Shown here: positions 1 through 6,732 of the stretch, piece after piece
Layout of the letters: each line of letters starts with the position of its first letter
Numbering within the stretch: the stretch's first letter is position 1
From: Euryarchaeota archaeon UBA220
Lineage (GTDB): Archaea > Thermoplasmatota > Poseidoniia > Poseidoniales > Thalassarchaeaceae
Assembly: GCA_002501885.1 (NCBI GenBank)
Contig: DAON01000092.1
Coordinates: 1-12,394 of the forward strand
Direction: 5' to 3'
DNA length: 12,394 nucleotides
Position numbers and translations under genes: made by a program
The notes under the pieces: model-generated
The model's database searches: none
Told to the model about the DNA's origin: nothing
What the model saw: the letters and a program-made list of their open reading frames with translations, nothing else

Positions 1-2129
1 CCTGTCTGAGCTGATGTTGTGCGCTCGTCAACGATGGTCCCAGTGTATCCCTGCACTGCAGCAAGAGTAACTATTGACAGTGTTAGCAGCATAATTACTG
101 CCAATCGATTGACGGACTCTGAAGATCCTGAACCTCTCAGGCCCCTTCTGATATCTGATACCGCGGGAGACCACGATAGTAAAGCGGTGAGTATTCGTGG
201 ACCAGCAGCTCCAATCCTTCCCAGAACTAATGCTCCTCCTATCCATAGGAAGAAGGGGCCTAGGAGGAACAGTAAGGCTTCGACAATGAAGTTTGAAATT
301 AGGCCCTCGGATCCTATTGAGCCCCATCCTCCATTGCCTTCGATCCAGCTCTCGGCATAGGCTAGAAGTCCGATGAGGAAAGAAAAGACATGCAGCAAAG
401 TTCTGGGCTCTCTAGTTTCGGCTACCTTTCTTACTCCTTCATCGATCTCGATTCTGAGGAAATTTCTAGTTCTGGCTCTACCGAACAGAAGTGATAAACC
501 GACAGTAAGCAAGATGATTACAATAGTTGTAACCAGACTCAAGGTCGGATTGATGTCTATCCCGCCCGATCTGAAAGACATGAATCCGACGGCATCGAGG
601 ACCAAGGGTACAGAAATTAGTGCGAGAGAATACCCAGCAAACCAAGCGAACATGCTGGTGACTGTCAACTCGAGCATTATCATGCCAGTAAGAGTGCCTT
701 CTGTGCCGCCGATTACACGGTGGATGGAAATCTCTCTCTTGCGCTGTTCTAGTGATAAAACTAGACCGTAAATCAGAACTGAGAATGAGAGGACAACAAT
801 AGGAATCATCAGGATGTAATCGAAAATCTGTATGATTCCAAGGAATATGTTGAGGAAGGTGATGGTTCCCGAGATTAGGTCGTTGTACTCTACTAGAATG
901 CCAAAACTGGTGTAGTTTCCTGCTTCCATCTGTTCCTTGAGATTGTCTAGCCACTTAGTCGCGTCAGCAGTAGATGTGGTTGGCAACTGGCTTCTGTCTA
1001 CAGCCAGACCGAGGTAACCGTGATCGTTGTCCATCAGTATGGTCTTCTGCTCTTCACTGAGGACTGCATCTGTAACCATCAATGGATTGAACAACAAGGT
1101 AGGATTTCCTGCGCCTCCTTCCTGATATACTGCAGCGATGGTTAGATTTCGAACCGTCATGGTGACCCGGCAGAACTTGTATGCTCTCTCTCCAGCACTC
1201 CATGTGTATTCCTCACCTTGACAATCCTCGAAGTCATCATTGAGATTGACTCCTGTAAGATATCCAGTGATGTAAGTGAAATTGAGTTCAGATATTGTGT
1301 CATTTACACCCACTCCTGCGCTAGATGCAATCTGAGAGGGTAGAACGATTGATCGGTTAGCAGCAGCGTCTGCTGCACTAGCCGGCCAACTACCGTAGAT
1401 TATCCTAGAGTCTTGCCCTCTGACTGAATGTCGTTCCCCTAACTCGCCGTCCCAGATTCCATCACCATAGAAACGGATTGTTCTGTCACCGTTGATTGGA
1501 GGTCCTGATGATAATGCCTCGGGATAATCCCAACTTACATTTTCCCAATTCCCAGTAGGCCCAGAGGCTTCGATAACATTGAGAGGTTGTGGAGTGATAA
1601 AATCCTCATCGAAGAAACCGTCAACCCTAACTCCTTGACGTCCGAAAACAAGTCCGCAGTCAGAGAATGCATCCATCTCTACAAACTCATCGCACAATGA
1701 TTCCCAAAGCGCCGAGTCGTTTGTTCTTCCCTCAGCATCATCTCCAGGCCCCTCAGAGAAGTCGACCTTTGCGTCGAATATCTCCTCTTGCAATGAGTAT
1801 TGTAAGAATGCTTGAGACAGACCCACTCCGTATGCAAGTACAGTAGAAATTACCAGTGAGGCTAGGAAAACTCCGGCGAATACAGCAAGAACACGCTCTC
1901 TACTTCGCCACGAGCTCTTTGCTGCCATGACCAAATTATCCGGGAGCGATAGTAGTCGTGTCTTCAATGGTAATTTATCCATCGACTCGTGTTTCTCTTT
2001 GCTAAATTCTATCCCAAATAATTCGCCTATGAGGACGAAAGGGAGGGTGATTAGACGCCAAAAAGTTCGACCTCTGCGTGTGAAAAGTGAAGTCACAATA
2101 CCATCAAAAATAGCGCTAGGGATGCTCAT
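1..2129 (-). CDS. FtsX/MacB/LolC-type ABC transporter permease, partial (3' end lies beyond the left edge)
   Basis: The frame is open from ATG at 2129 to the window edge (709 codons visible, no stop). One transmembrane helix lies at about residues 80-101, followed by a large outside domain (about 102-435). Three helices follow (about 437-460, 484-509, 531-552), with the FtsX-type sequence EQRKREISIHRVIGG at 461-475 after the first of them. Two more helices (about 585-602, 620-643) lead to another (about 683-701) that appears to begin a second outside domain. This order fits the duplicated, roughly 10-helix FtsX subfamily, so 250 or more residues are probably missing. The outside domain has seven N-x-S/T sequons and several cysteines, consistent with an extracellular glycosylated domain. 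ATG overlaps the ATPase stop (ATGA), and GGAGG lies 9 nt upstream. The permease would couple ATP hydrolysis to moving a lipoprotein, peptide or drug, or to a mechanical task; the substrate cannot be told. Confidence 0.88.
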   Translation of the reverse strand, partial: MSIPSAIFDGIVTSLFTRRGRTFWRLITLPFVLIGELFGIEFSKEKHESMDKLPLKTRLLSLPDNLVMAAKSSWRSRERVLAVFAGVFLASLVISTVLAYGVGLSQAFLQYSLQEEIFDAKVDFSEGPGDDAEGRTNDSALWESLCDEFVEMDAFSDCGLVFGRQGVRVDGFFDEDFITPQPLNVIEASGPTGNWENVSWDYPEALSSGPPINGDRTIRFYGDGIWDGELGERHSVRGQDSRIIYGSWPASAADAAANRSIVLPSQIASSAGVGVNDTISELNFTYITGYLTGVNLNDDFEDCQGEEYTWSAGERAYKFCRVTMTVRNLTIAAVYQEGGAGNPTLLFNPLMVTDAVLSEEQKTILMDNDHGYLGLAVDRSQLPTTSTADATKWLDNLKEQMEAGNYTSFGILVEYNDLISGTITFLNIFLGIIQIFDYILMIPIVVLSFSVLIYGLVLSLEQRKREISIHRVIGGTEGTLTGMIMLELTVTSMFAWFAGYSLALISVPLVLDAVGFMSFRSGGIDINPTLSLVTTIVIILLTVGLSLLFGRARTRNFLRIEIDEGVRKVAETREPRTLLHVFSFLIGLLAYAESWIEGNGGWGSIGSEGLISNFIVEALLFLLGPFFLWIGGALVLGRIGAAGPRILTALLSWSPAVSDIRRGLRGSGSSESVNRLAVIMLLTLSIVTLAAVQGYTGTIVDERTTSAQT

Positions 2130-2836
2130 TCTCCTATCCCTCCTTCAACGCCCCAAGCAGAACGAATGTCAGATGCTGCAGTCACTCCGTCTCGTAGCAG
2201 TAGCATTCTGTCTGCCATCGAGGCTAGTGTTGGATCGTGGGTTACCATTAGAACAGAAATTTGTTCTTCTTCGCAGAGACGCTGGAACAAATCTATGATT
2301 TCGAGACCGCTCTTTACATCCAGATTTCCAGTCGGTTCATCAGCTAGAATTAGAGGGCGTGAACCAGCGATTGCTCTAGCGATTGCGACTCTCTGCTGCT
2401 GACCTCCAGACAATTGATCAGGGATGAAGTTCAAGCGATCCGATAGATCCACTTTGTCCAAGGCTTCTCTGGCCTGTTCTTCTGCCTCGGCGGATGGTAC
2501 TCCGGCTAACTCCAAGGAGAAAATCACATTATCTAGGGCGCTGAGTCTGTCAATCAAATGGAAATCTTGGAAAATCCAGCCAACTCCTCTTCTTCGGACT
2601 TCTACTACTCGATTCGGACTCTTTGTCCCATAGTTGAAGCTCTCAAGAGATATTGAGCCGGAGTCGGCATCAAGAAGACCTCCGATGATATTGAGAAGGG
2701 TCGACTTACCGCATCCGGATGGCCCCATTAGGGCAACTAACTCTCCTGGCTTGATTTCCAAATCTATTCCTTTCAGAACCTCTAGCCTGTTCCTACCGGA
2801 ACCAAATCCTTTGCACAAGTCGGAGACTTGGAGCAC
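2126..2836 (-). CDS. ABC transporter ATP-binding protein (LolD/MacB-like)
   Basis: This is the cytoplasmic ATPase partner of the FtsX-type permease. Counting from TTG at 2842 (238 aa), all motifs are intact: Walker A GPSGCGKST at 40-48, Q-loop Gln92, signature LSGGQQQR at 144-151, Walker B running into DEPTGNLD at 168-175, and switch His202. The length and motif set match the LolD/MacB/FtsE group that serves FtsX-like permeases. The start is uncertain: TTG at 2842 gives 238 aa, while GTG at 2836 gives 236 aa. I prefer GTG because a TATA-like box is centred 26 bp before it and there is no Shine-Dalgarno site, which suits a leaderless mRNA. The stop overlaps the permease ATG by 4 nt, indicating translational coupling. 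It is the first gene of the operon. Confidence 0.95.
   Translation of the reverse strand: MLQVSDLCKGFGSGRNRLEVLKGIDLEIKPGELVALMGPSGCGKSTLLNIIGGLLDADSGSISLESFNYGTKSPNRVVEVRRRGVGWIFQDFHLIDRLSALDNVIFSLELAGVPSAEAEEQAREALDKVDLSDRLNFIPDQLSGGQQQRVAIARAIAGSRPLILADEPTGNLDVKSGLEIIDLFQRLCEEEQISVLMVTHDPTLASMADRMLLLRDGVTAASDIRSAWGVEGGIGE
2139..2143 (-). promoter_or_regulatory. Shine-Dalgarno site of the permease gene
   Basis: On the minus strand GGAGG sits inside the end of the ATPase gene, 9 nt before the permease ATG at 2129. It supports that start against later in-frame ATGs at codons 50 and 68. Confidence 0.7.
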
Positions 2837-2858
2837 GGACAAAGGGTGAACAAGTAAC

Positions 2859-2865
2859 CTATAAA
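2859..2865 (-). promoter_or_regulatory. TATA-like box for the ABC exporter operon
   Basis: The minus strand reads TTTATAG, centred at 2862. That is 26 bp before the GTG at 2836 and 20 bp before the TTG at 2842. Archaeal TATA boxes usually centre about 25-27 bp before the transcription start, so a leaderless transcript beginning at the GTG is predicted. No Shine-Dalgarno site is visible before either start. Confidence 0.5.
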
Positions 2866-2875
2866 CTACTGTTTG

Positions 2876-2883
2876 AAGAAAAA
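2876..2883 (-). terminator. Possible oligo-T terminator after the leftward glycosyltransferase gene
   Basis: Minus-strand TTTTTCTT begins about 9 bases after the TGA at 2892-2894 and just before the ABC operon promoter. Archaeal RNA polymerase often terminates at short T runs without a hairpin. The run is only five T plus two, so this is tentative. Confidence 0.35.
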
Positions 2884-2891
2884 TGGTTCAA

Positions 2892-3971
2892 TCAGTCTAA
2901 AATCGATGCATAGGCCGCCGATAGCATCTGTCCCTGAGTCTCCGGACTGAGTTTCTCCTTGACATGTAGAATCAGCGAGTCTTCGGGGATGCGCGGAACC
3001 TTTCCCGCTCTCTTCCATGCAGCATGAACTTGAGTAATTGCACTAACCCATGCGGAGATATCGTCAGCAGGCAATAGACAATCCTCCGGTATTATCTCGT
3101 TGTGGGCAGGCAGGTCAGACGCTAGAACGGGACATCCTGCCGCCATGGCCTCCACTGGCGGATATCCAAAGCCTTCTGAGATGCTAGGGAATAGCAATGC
3201 TTCTGCGTGTTGTAAGGCTGCTACCAATTGCTGATCACCCAGTTTTACTTCGCTCCCGATGTGTAGCATGTGAATATCTTCCGCAATTTCTTCTGGGAGG
3301 TTATCTAGAACCTCATTGACAAAATTGAGTCTCTTCCTGGGCTCATCGCTCCCTACTGTAACCAGCATGCACTTGCTGTCATCGTCAAAATCCGAGATTA
3401 GTTCTCTTGAGCATGGGTTTTCTTCGGGGTCCCAATAATCGACATCGACTTGATGACGAACCAATGCGGTTGGCTTACCGGGGAATAACGATTCAACATC
3501 TCTACGAGTCATCTCTGAGATGCAGATGAGTAAATCGGCTCTCTCCAATCCCTGCCGTAACCTCTTGAGATCTCTTCGACGAATCAGTCCTGGGCTGTGC
3601 TCACCCACCTCGACATTGTCTTCGCCTGCCTTGATTGAGCGTGGTTTGAGATGAAATAAATCATGCACAGTGACTACTACTGGCACCTTAGACTGATTAG
3701 GAACGAGATGTGCCTGTTCTTGATCAGTGATATGCAGAAGGTCAGCATTAGACTGCTCGATTGAACGGGAGACTAACCTAGGATGGCTTCTCCATCTTGA
3801 GTACAGCCGACTCAGTGGAGATGTACTGATTGTATGCTCTATTGTCCCAGTTCTAATCCATCCAGGAACCAGTGCTCTTTCGAGTAGAGATTCGACAGCA
3901 AAGTGTGCTCTGCCCAAGCCTGTGTTCTCAGGTAGGGCGCCTCCTCTGGCAAGCATAACCCGCCTGACCAT
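2892..3971 (-). CDS. Group 1 (GT4-like) glycosyltransferase, 359 aa
   Basis: A retaining GT-B-fold glycosyltransferase that would move a sugar from a nucleotide sugar to a glycan, lipid or protein acceptor on the cytoplasmic side of the membrane. The N-terminal acceptor domain includes a glycine-rich loop (NTGLGRAHF at 16-24) and the segment VVVTVHDLFHL (98-108). The donor half starts at VGSDEPRKR (206-214) and has the family's E-x7-E signature with Glu266 and Glu274 inside SEGFGYPPVEAMAAGCPV (265-282). No signal peptide or membrane helix is seen. The segment between LHIG (236-239) and LGDQQL (244-249) looks shorter than usual for GT4 enzymes. ATG at 3971 is chosen because it fits the N-terminal strand and lies 25-26 bp from a TATA-like box; an internal ATG at codon 6 is possible. 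It is divergent from another glycosyltransferase, so the two may act on the same glycan. The sugar and acceptor cannot be read from sequence. Confidence 0.9.
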   Translation of the reverse strand: MVRRVMLARGGALPENTGLGRAHFAVESLLERALVPGWIRTGTIEHTISTSPLSRLYSRWRSHPRLVSRSIEQSNADLLHITDQEQAHLVPNQSKVPVVVTVHDLFHLKPRSIKAGEDNVEVGEHSPGLIRRRDLKRLRQGLERADLLICISEMTRRDVESLFPGKPTALVRHQVDVDYWDPEENPCSRELISDFDDDSKCMLVTVGSDEPRKRLNFVNEVLDNLPEEIAEDIHMLHIGSEVKLGDQQLVAALQHAEALLFPSISEGFGYPPVEAMAAGCPVLASDLPAHNEIIPEDCLLPADDISAWVSAITQVHAAWKRAGKVPRIPEDSLILHVKEKLSPETQGQMLSAAYASILD

Positions 3972-3992
3972 GTGGCCACCAAGGCGTATCGG

Positions 3993-4000
3993 ACTTAAAC
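3993..4000. promoter_or_regulatory. Palindromic TATA-like box shared by two divergent glycosyltransferase genes
   Basis: The sequence ACTTAAAC holds the self-complementary TTAA at 3995-3998, centred at 3996.5. The leftward ATG (first base 3971) and the rightward ATG (first base 4022) are each 25.5 bp from that centre. Neither gene has a Shine-Dalgarno site, so each mRNA could be leaderless and start at its ATG. One TBP-binding site would then serve both directions, or the box is two fully overlapping promoters. Confidence 0.5.
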
Positions 4001-4021
4001 GAGGGCGGGAGATGGGTCAAC

Positions 4022-5260
4022 ATGGAGGGAAATCGCGAGCAGGCTGGTCAAGGCCGCAGATTGCTCGTCGCCAAGGGTAGTTTCGAGTCATTTGGAGGGG
4101 CTGAACGAGACCTAATCCGCAATCTACCTGCCCTCTCTGAGGCTTTCGAAGTTACAGTTGCTACACTCGCTCCAGTATCTGAATTGGAAAATATGTGCTC
4201 TGAATTAGGCGTGTCTCTGTTGTATCCTGAGAATACTTGGGAGATGCCAGTTGATCCGGTATCTAGGATTCTAGACATTGGATCTAATAGCGCAACAAAG
4301 GCATGGAAGTCGTGTTCAAGGCTTGGGGATGCCATCGATCACTGCGACGCTGTCCATCTAGTCAGTGGAGATGGTAGTCTGGAATTACTGGATATGATTC
4401 CTCAAGAGACTGTTGTACACTTCCATTTACTAGAGCCGCACCGAGGCTTGCATGAGGATGTCCTCCACATGGAAATTGATGGAAGACCAAAACGCAGCCT
4501 TAGACTAACACATGGACTACTGACTAAGGCTAGGAATGCTGACTTGAGAGCAGTCAGAAAACTGGCTGAAAGGCCGAAATCTGCCATCAGCGGTAACTCG
4601 AATTTTACTGCATCTAGGATAGTGGAAATATACGGTGTAGATGCTGGTGTTCTACATCCTAGTGTAGTAACTGATGAGTTTCCTGAACTAGCAAGTGCGA
4701 ATGAGACAATGCCTAACTCCTTCTCTGGAGATTATGTGGTAAGCGTAGGTAGAGCCAGTTGGGTTAAGGGAACTTGGGAGACTATCTCTATGCTTGGAGG
4801 AACTAATCTGATTCTTGCACATGTCGGGGGCGGAGACAAGGATGATCTGGACAGATTGTCCTCGCATGCACGCAACTGTGGGGTTGAGCTCTGGATTGCT
4901 CCGAGGTTGAGTTCCAACGAGATGGCTGCTTTGATGCGTGGAGCCAGGGCTGTGGTCAGCATGGCCCATGGAGAGCCATTCGGATTAACACCCATCGAGG
5001 CATTCTCAGTTGGGACTCCTGCATTGTTCGTGGACGAGGGGGGATTCAGAGATTCGATAGTAGACGGTAAAAACGGACGATTGCTTGCTCGTGATGATAT
5101 CGAAGGATGGCATTCTAATTTGGAGATGGTGAAGGATTCGACTGTTCGGGAACAGTGGTCTAAGGCCGGGAAGGATCGTATTTCGGAGCTGGGACTTAGT
5201 CCTGAAAACCACTGCAGTAGACTGTTGAGAATCTTAGATTCAATTCATGATGATGAATGA
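4022..5260 (+). CDS. Group 1 (GT4-like) glycosyltransferase, 412 aa
   Basis: A cytoplasmic GT-B-fold glycosyltransferase. The N-terminal half opens with strand RLLVAKGSF (13-21) and the loop FGGAERD (24-30) typical of GT4 enzymes. The donor half begins at VSVGRASWVKG (240-250), which matches the usual 'GR...KG' element. It carries the E-x7-E motif with Glu318 and Glu326 in HGEPFGLTPIEAFSVGTPA (316-334), followed by GGFRDSIVDGKNGRLL (340-355), the usual nucleotide-sugar-site neighbourhood. The length is normal and no membrane segment is seen. ATG at 4022 is the first possible start, leaves about 12 residues before the first strand, and lies 25-26 bp from the shared TATA-like box. It ends in TGA with 45 bp before the next gene. 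Pairing with the divergent glycosyltransferase suggests joint work on surface glycan or glycoprotein; the substrate is unknown. Confidence 0.9.
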   Translation: MEGNREQAGQGRRLLVAKGSFESFGGAERDLIRNLPALSEAFEVTVATLAPVSELENMCSELGVSLLYPENTWEMPVDPVSRILDIGSNSATKAWKSCSRLGDAIDHCDAVHLVSGDGSLELLDMIPQETVVHFHLLEPHRGLHEDVLHMEIDGRPKRSLRLTHGLLTKARNADLRAVRKLAERPKSAISGNSNFTASRIVEIYGVDAGVLHPSVVTDEFPELASANETMPNSFSGDYVVSVGRASWVKGTWETISMLGGTNLILAHVGGGDKDDLDRLSSHARNCGVELWIAPRLSSNEMAALMRGARAVVSMAHGEPFGLTPIEAFSVGTPALFVDEGGFRDSIVDGKNGRLLARDDIEGWHSNLEMVKDSTVREQWSKAGKDRISELGLSPENHCSRLLRILDSIHDDE

Positions 5261-5276
5261 ACATGTTCGGAATCTA

Positions 5277-5284
5277 TTGAAATA
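5277..5284 (+). promoter_or_regulatory. Weak TATA-like box for the acidic-protein gene
   Basis: TTGAAATA is centred 25.5 bp before the ATG at 5306, the same spacing as the other boxes in this window. It differs from TTTAAATA at one base. There is no Shine-Dalgarno site, so a leaderless mRNA is likely. It lies in the 45-bp gap after the glycosyltransferase gene, so read-through from that gene is also possible. Confidence 0.35.
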
Positions 5285-5305
5285 ACAAGTATCTGAGCGC
5301 ATCTC

Positions 5306-6133
5306 ATGGACGATATGCCCAGTTCAACAACAGAAACTACCTCTAAGGCTGCCTTGACGGTGGGATTACTGCTCTTCGCTTCAGTGATTCTCGGAGCCGG
5401 GGCCTTAGGCGATGACGGTGGTTCGAACTCTACTGACAGAGATGATCGTGAACCTACTGATGATACTCGCGAAGATGAACGTGCTAACGATAACATGGAT
5501 CTAGAAATCGATAGATTAGGCACTGCATGCGAATCCGGAGATGAAGAGGCTTGTTATCGGCTTGAGATGATGCGAACAGATGGAGGCGACCGAGGAGAAG
5601 ATAGGGGTGAGATGGAAGTCCGTGATTTGAGCCGTGAGCGAGGTCCAGAAGGAATGGATCGTGACCATAGAAACAGTATGGGAGTAGATCCAGAGATTCT
5701 AGTTGAGATGGCAGAATTGTGGTGTCACAACCATGTATATTCGACATTCTGGGAGAATGCAGGAGATGTTCACGAGGGTGAAGAAGGATTCGAAATTGTC
5801 ACCTATGATGAGAATGACAACATGGAAACGACATTCATCAGCCACGCTGCAATGTCTCAGTTACTGATGGGTCTTGAGCCTCTAGTGGAGTCCTGTACTG
5901 ACATGATGTTGAGGCAAATGGGGGTGCCCATTCATCACGACGAGCATGAGGATGATTGGGACGAATACGAGTGGTGTGAGGAACACCCCGAATCTGATGA
6001 CTGCGATTGGATAGACGATGAGTGGGATGAAGATGACGAGTCAGACGAAGAGGACGGGTCGGACGAAGAGGACGACGATACCCCTTGCAACACACCTGAT
6101 TGTGACGATGAGTCAGACGAGAGTCAAGATTGA
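5306..6133 (+). CDS. Acidic membrane-anchored or secreted cysteine-containing protein of unknown function
   Basis: I do not recognise this family. A hydrophobic stretch at residues 15-34 is either a signal peptide or an N-terminal anchor. Next is an Asp/Glu/Arg-rich low-complexity region (36-70), then ACESGDEEACYRL (74-86), which resembles a single Sel1-like repeat fragment. A more ordinary, possibly folded region follows (about 127-208), starting near WCHNH at 139-143. The tail (212-275) is about 60% Asp plus Glu. There are eight cysteines (75, 83, 140, 197, 224, 233, 261, 266), an even number that fits disulfides in an exported protein, and histidines at 141, 143, 210, 211 and 214. Metal or calcium binding is possible but not shown. 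Start: ATG 5306, with an in-frame ATG at 5315 as alternative. The stop overlaps the oppositely oriented membrane-protein gene by 10 bp. Confidence 0.8.
   Translation: MDDMPSSTTETTSKAALTVGLLLFASVILGAGALGDDGGSNSTDRDDREPTDDTREDERANDNMDLEIDRLGTACESGDEEACYRLEMMRTDGGDRGEDRGEMEVRDLSRERGPEGMDRDHRNSMGVDPEILVEMAELWCHNHVYSTFWENAGDVHEGEEGFEIVTYDENDNMETTFISHAAMSQLLMGLEPLVESCTDMMLRQMGVPIHHDEHEDDWDEYEWCEEHPESDDCDWIDDEWDEDDESDEEDGSDEEDDDTPCNTPDCDDESDESQD
6041..6076 (+). repeat. 18-nt imperfect tandem duplication in the acidic tail
   Basis: Two adjacent 18-nt units (6041-6058 and 6059-6076) encode SDEEDG and SDEEDD and differ at only three bases. They keep the reading frame and look like replication slippage lengthening the acidic tail. 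Confidence 0.7.
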
Positions 6134-6732
6134 TCTGTCTCTATTCTCTCAGGCTGAGGCCCGAGTCTCAACACTGCGAATAGAGACCCTGTTCCAATCA
6201 GCATAAGCACGATGGAAACAATCGGATTCAACACTGTGGCTGTATCCGAAGGTAGCCAAATTGGCATGATGTCGAATAGAGACTCCCCTCGAACCAACTT
6301 TCCACCAATTGAAGATGCCATAGTGGTCATGAGGATAGCCATTCCAGCAGTTGCACCCTGCAGAGCGCTGAGTGAGCGGTGCTCCCAGAGACCTGGGCCT
6401 AGTCTGATTCTTCCAATAACAAAGGCAGCCCAGAATCCTGCAGCAAGTCCTGTATAGACGAATTTGTTGTACAGCAAAGCATTGTTGACAGTATTGTCGG
6501 CAGCGAATGAACCACTTAGTGCGGCTATGGGGATGAATAACAATCCAAGGCATGCACCGGCTATCGATGCCTTATCCATAGTCAGCATCATTCTGTCAGA
6601 GGATAATCTACCACCCAGGAAATTAGGCATTATGCTACCAGTAGCACATCCTATCGCACATAGGCTTGCTAAAACCATACAGCCGACCACGATTTCAGCC
6701 ATTGCCGCGTGGAAGGTAGCTGCTCCAAACAT
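6124..6732 (-). CDS. Polytopic membrane protein, DUF2231-like or b-type-cytochrome-like (tentative)
   Basis: A 202-residue integral membrane protein with about five hydrophobic segments (about 8-29, 56-74, 91-109, 122-141, 169-189). Two histidines are well placed: His8 at the start of the first helix and His118 in LWEHRSLSALQG before the fourth. The latter is followed by a small-residue-rich helix ending in GGKLVRG, a pattern reminiscent of DUF2231 and cytochrome b561-like proteins where such histidines bind haem. This resemblance is by eye only. It is the last gene of a three-gene operon behind two proteins with c-haem-like motifs, which makes a membrane redox partner plausible. ATG at 6732 overlaps the upstream stop as TGATG and has GGGGGTGAT 5 nt before it; GTG at 6735 is possible but too close to that site. 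The 3' end overlaps the convergent acidic-protein gene by 10 bp. Confidence 0.82.
   Translation of the reverse strand: MFGAATFHAAMAEIVVGCMVLASLCAIGCATGSIMPNFLGGRLSSDRMMLTMDKASIAGACLGLLFIPIAALSGSFAADNTVNNALLYNKFVYTGLAAGFWAAFVIGRIRLGPGLWEHRSLSALQGATAGMAILMTTMASSIGGKLVRGESLFDIMPIWLPSDTATVLNPIVSIVLMLIGTGSLFAVLRLGPQPERIETDQS

Noticed and set aside
19..771. Two plus-strand open frames (19-360 and 373-771)
   Set aside because: Both lie antisense to the membrane segments of the permease and have no recognisable features.
478..954. A 158-codon minus-strand frame opposite the permease region
   Set aside because: It is a shifted frame inside the permease gene, rich in His/Arg/Cys and with no domain pattern. 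The permease frame itself is open without interruption from 2129 to 1.
1927..2298. Plus-strand open frame spanning the permease start and ATPase end
   Set aside because: It is antisense to two well-supported overlapping genes.
5927..6133. Acidic tail as a frameshift or low-complexity artefact
   Set aside because: Codons vary among GAT, GAC, GAA and GAG, tryptophans and cysteines are regularly mixed in, and the frame ends in a proper TGA, so it looks like a real coding tail.
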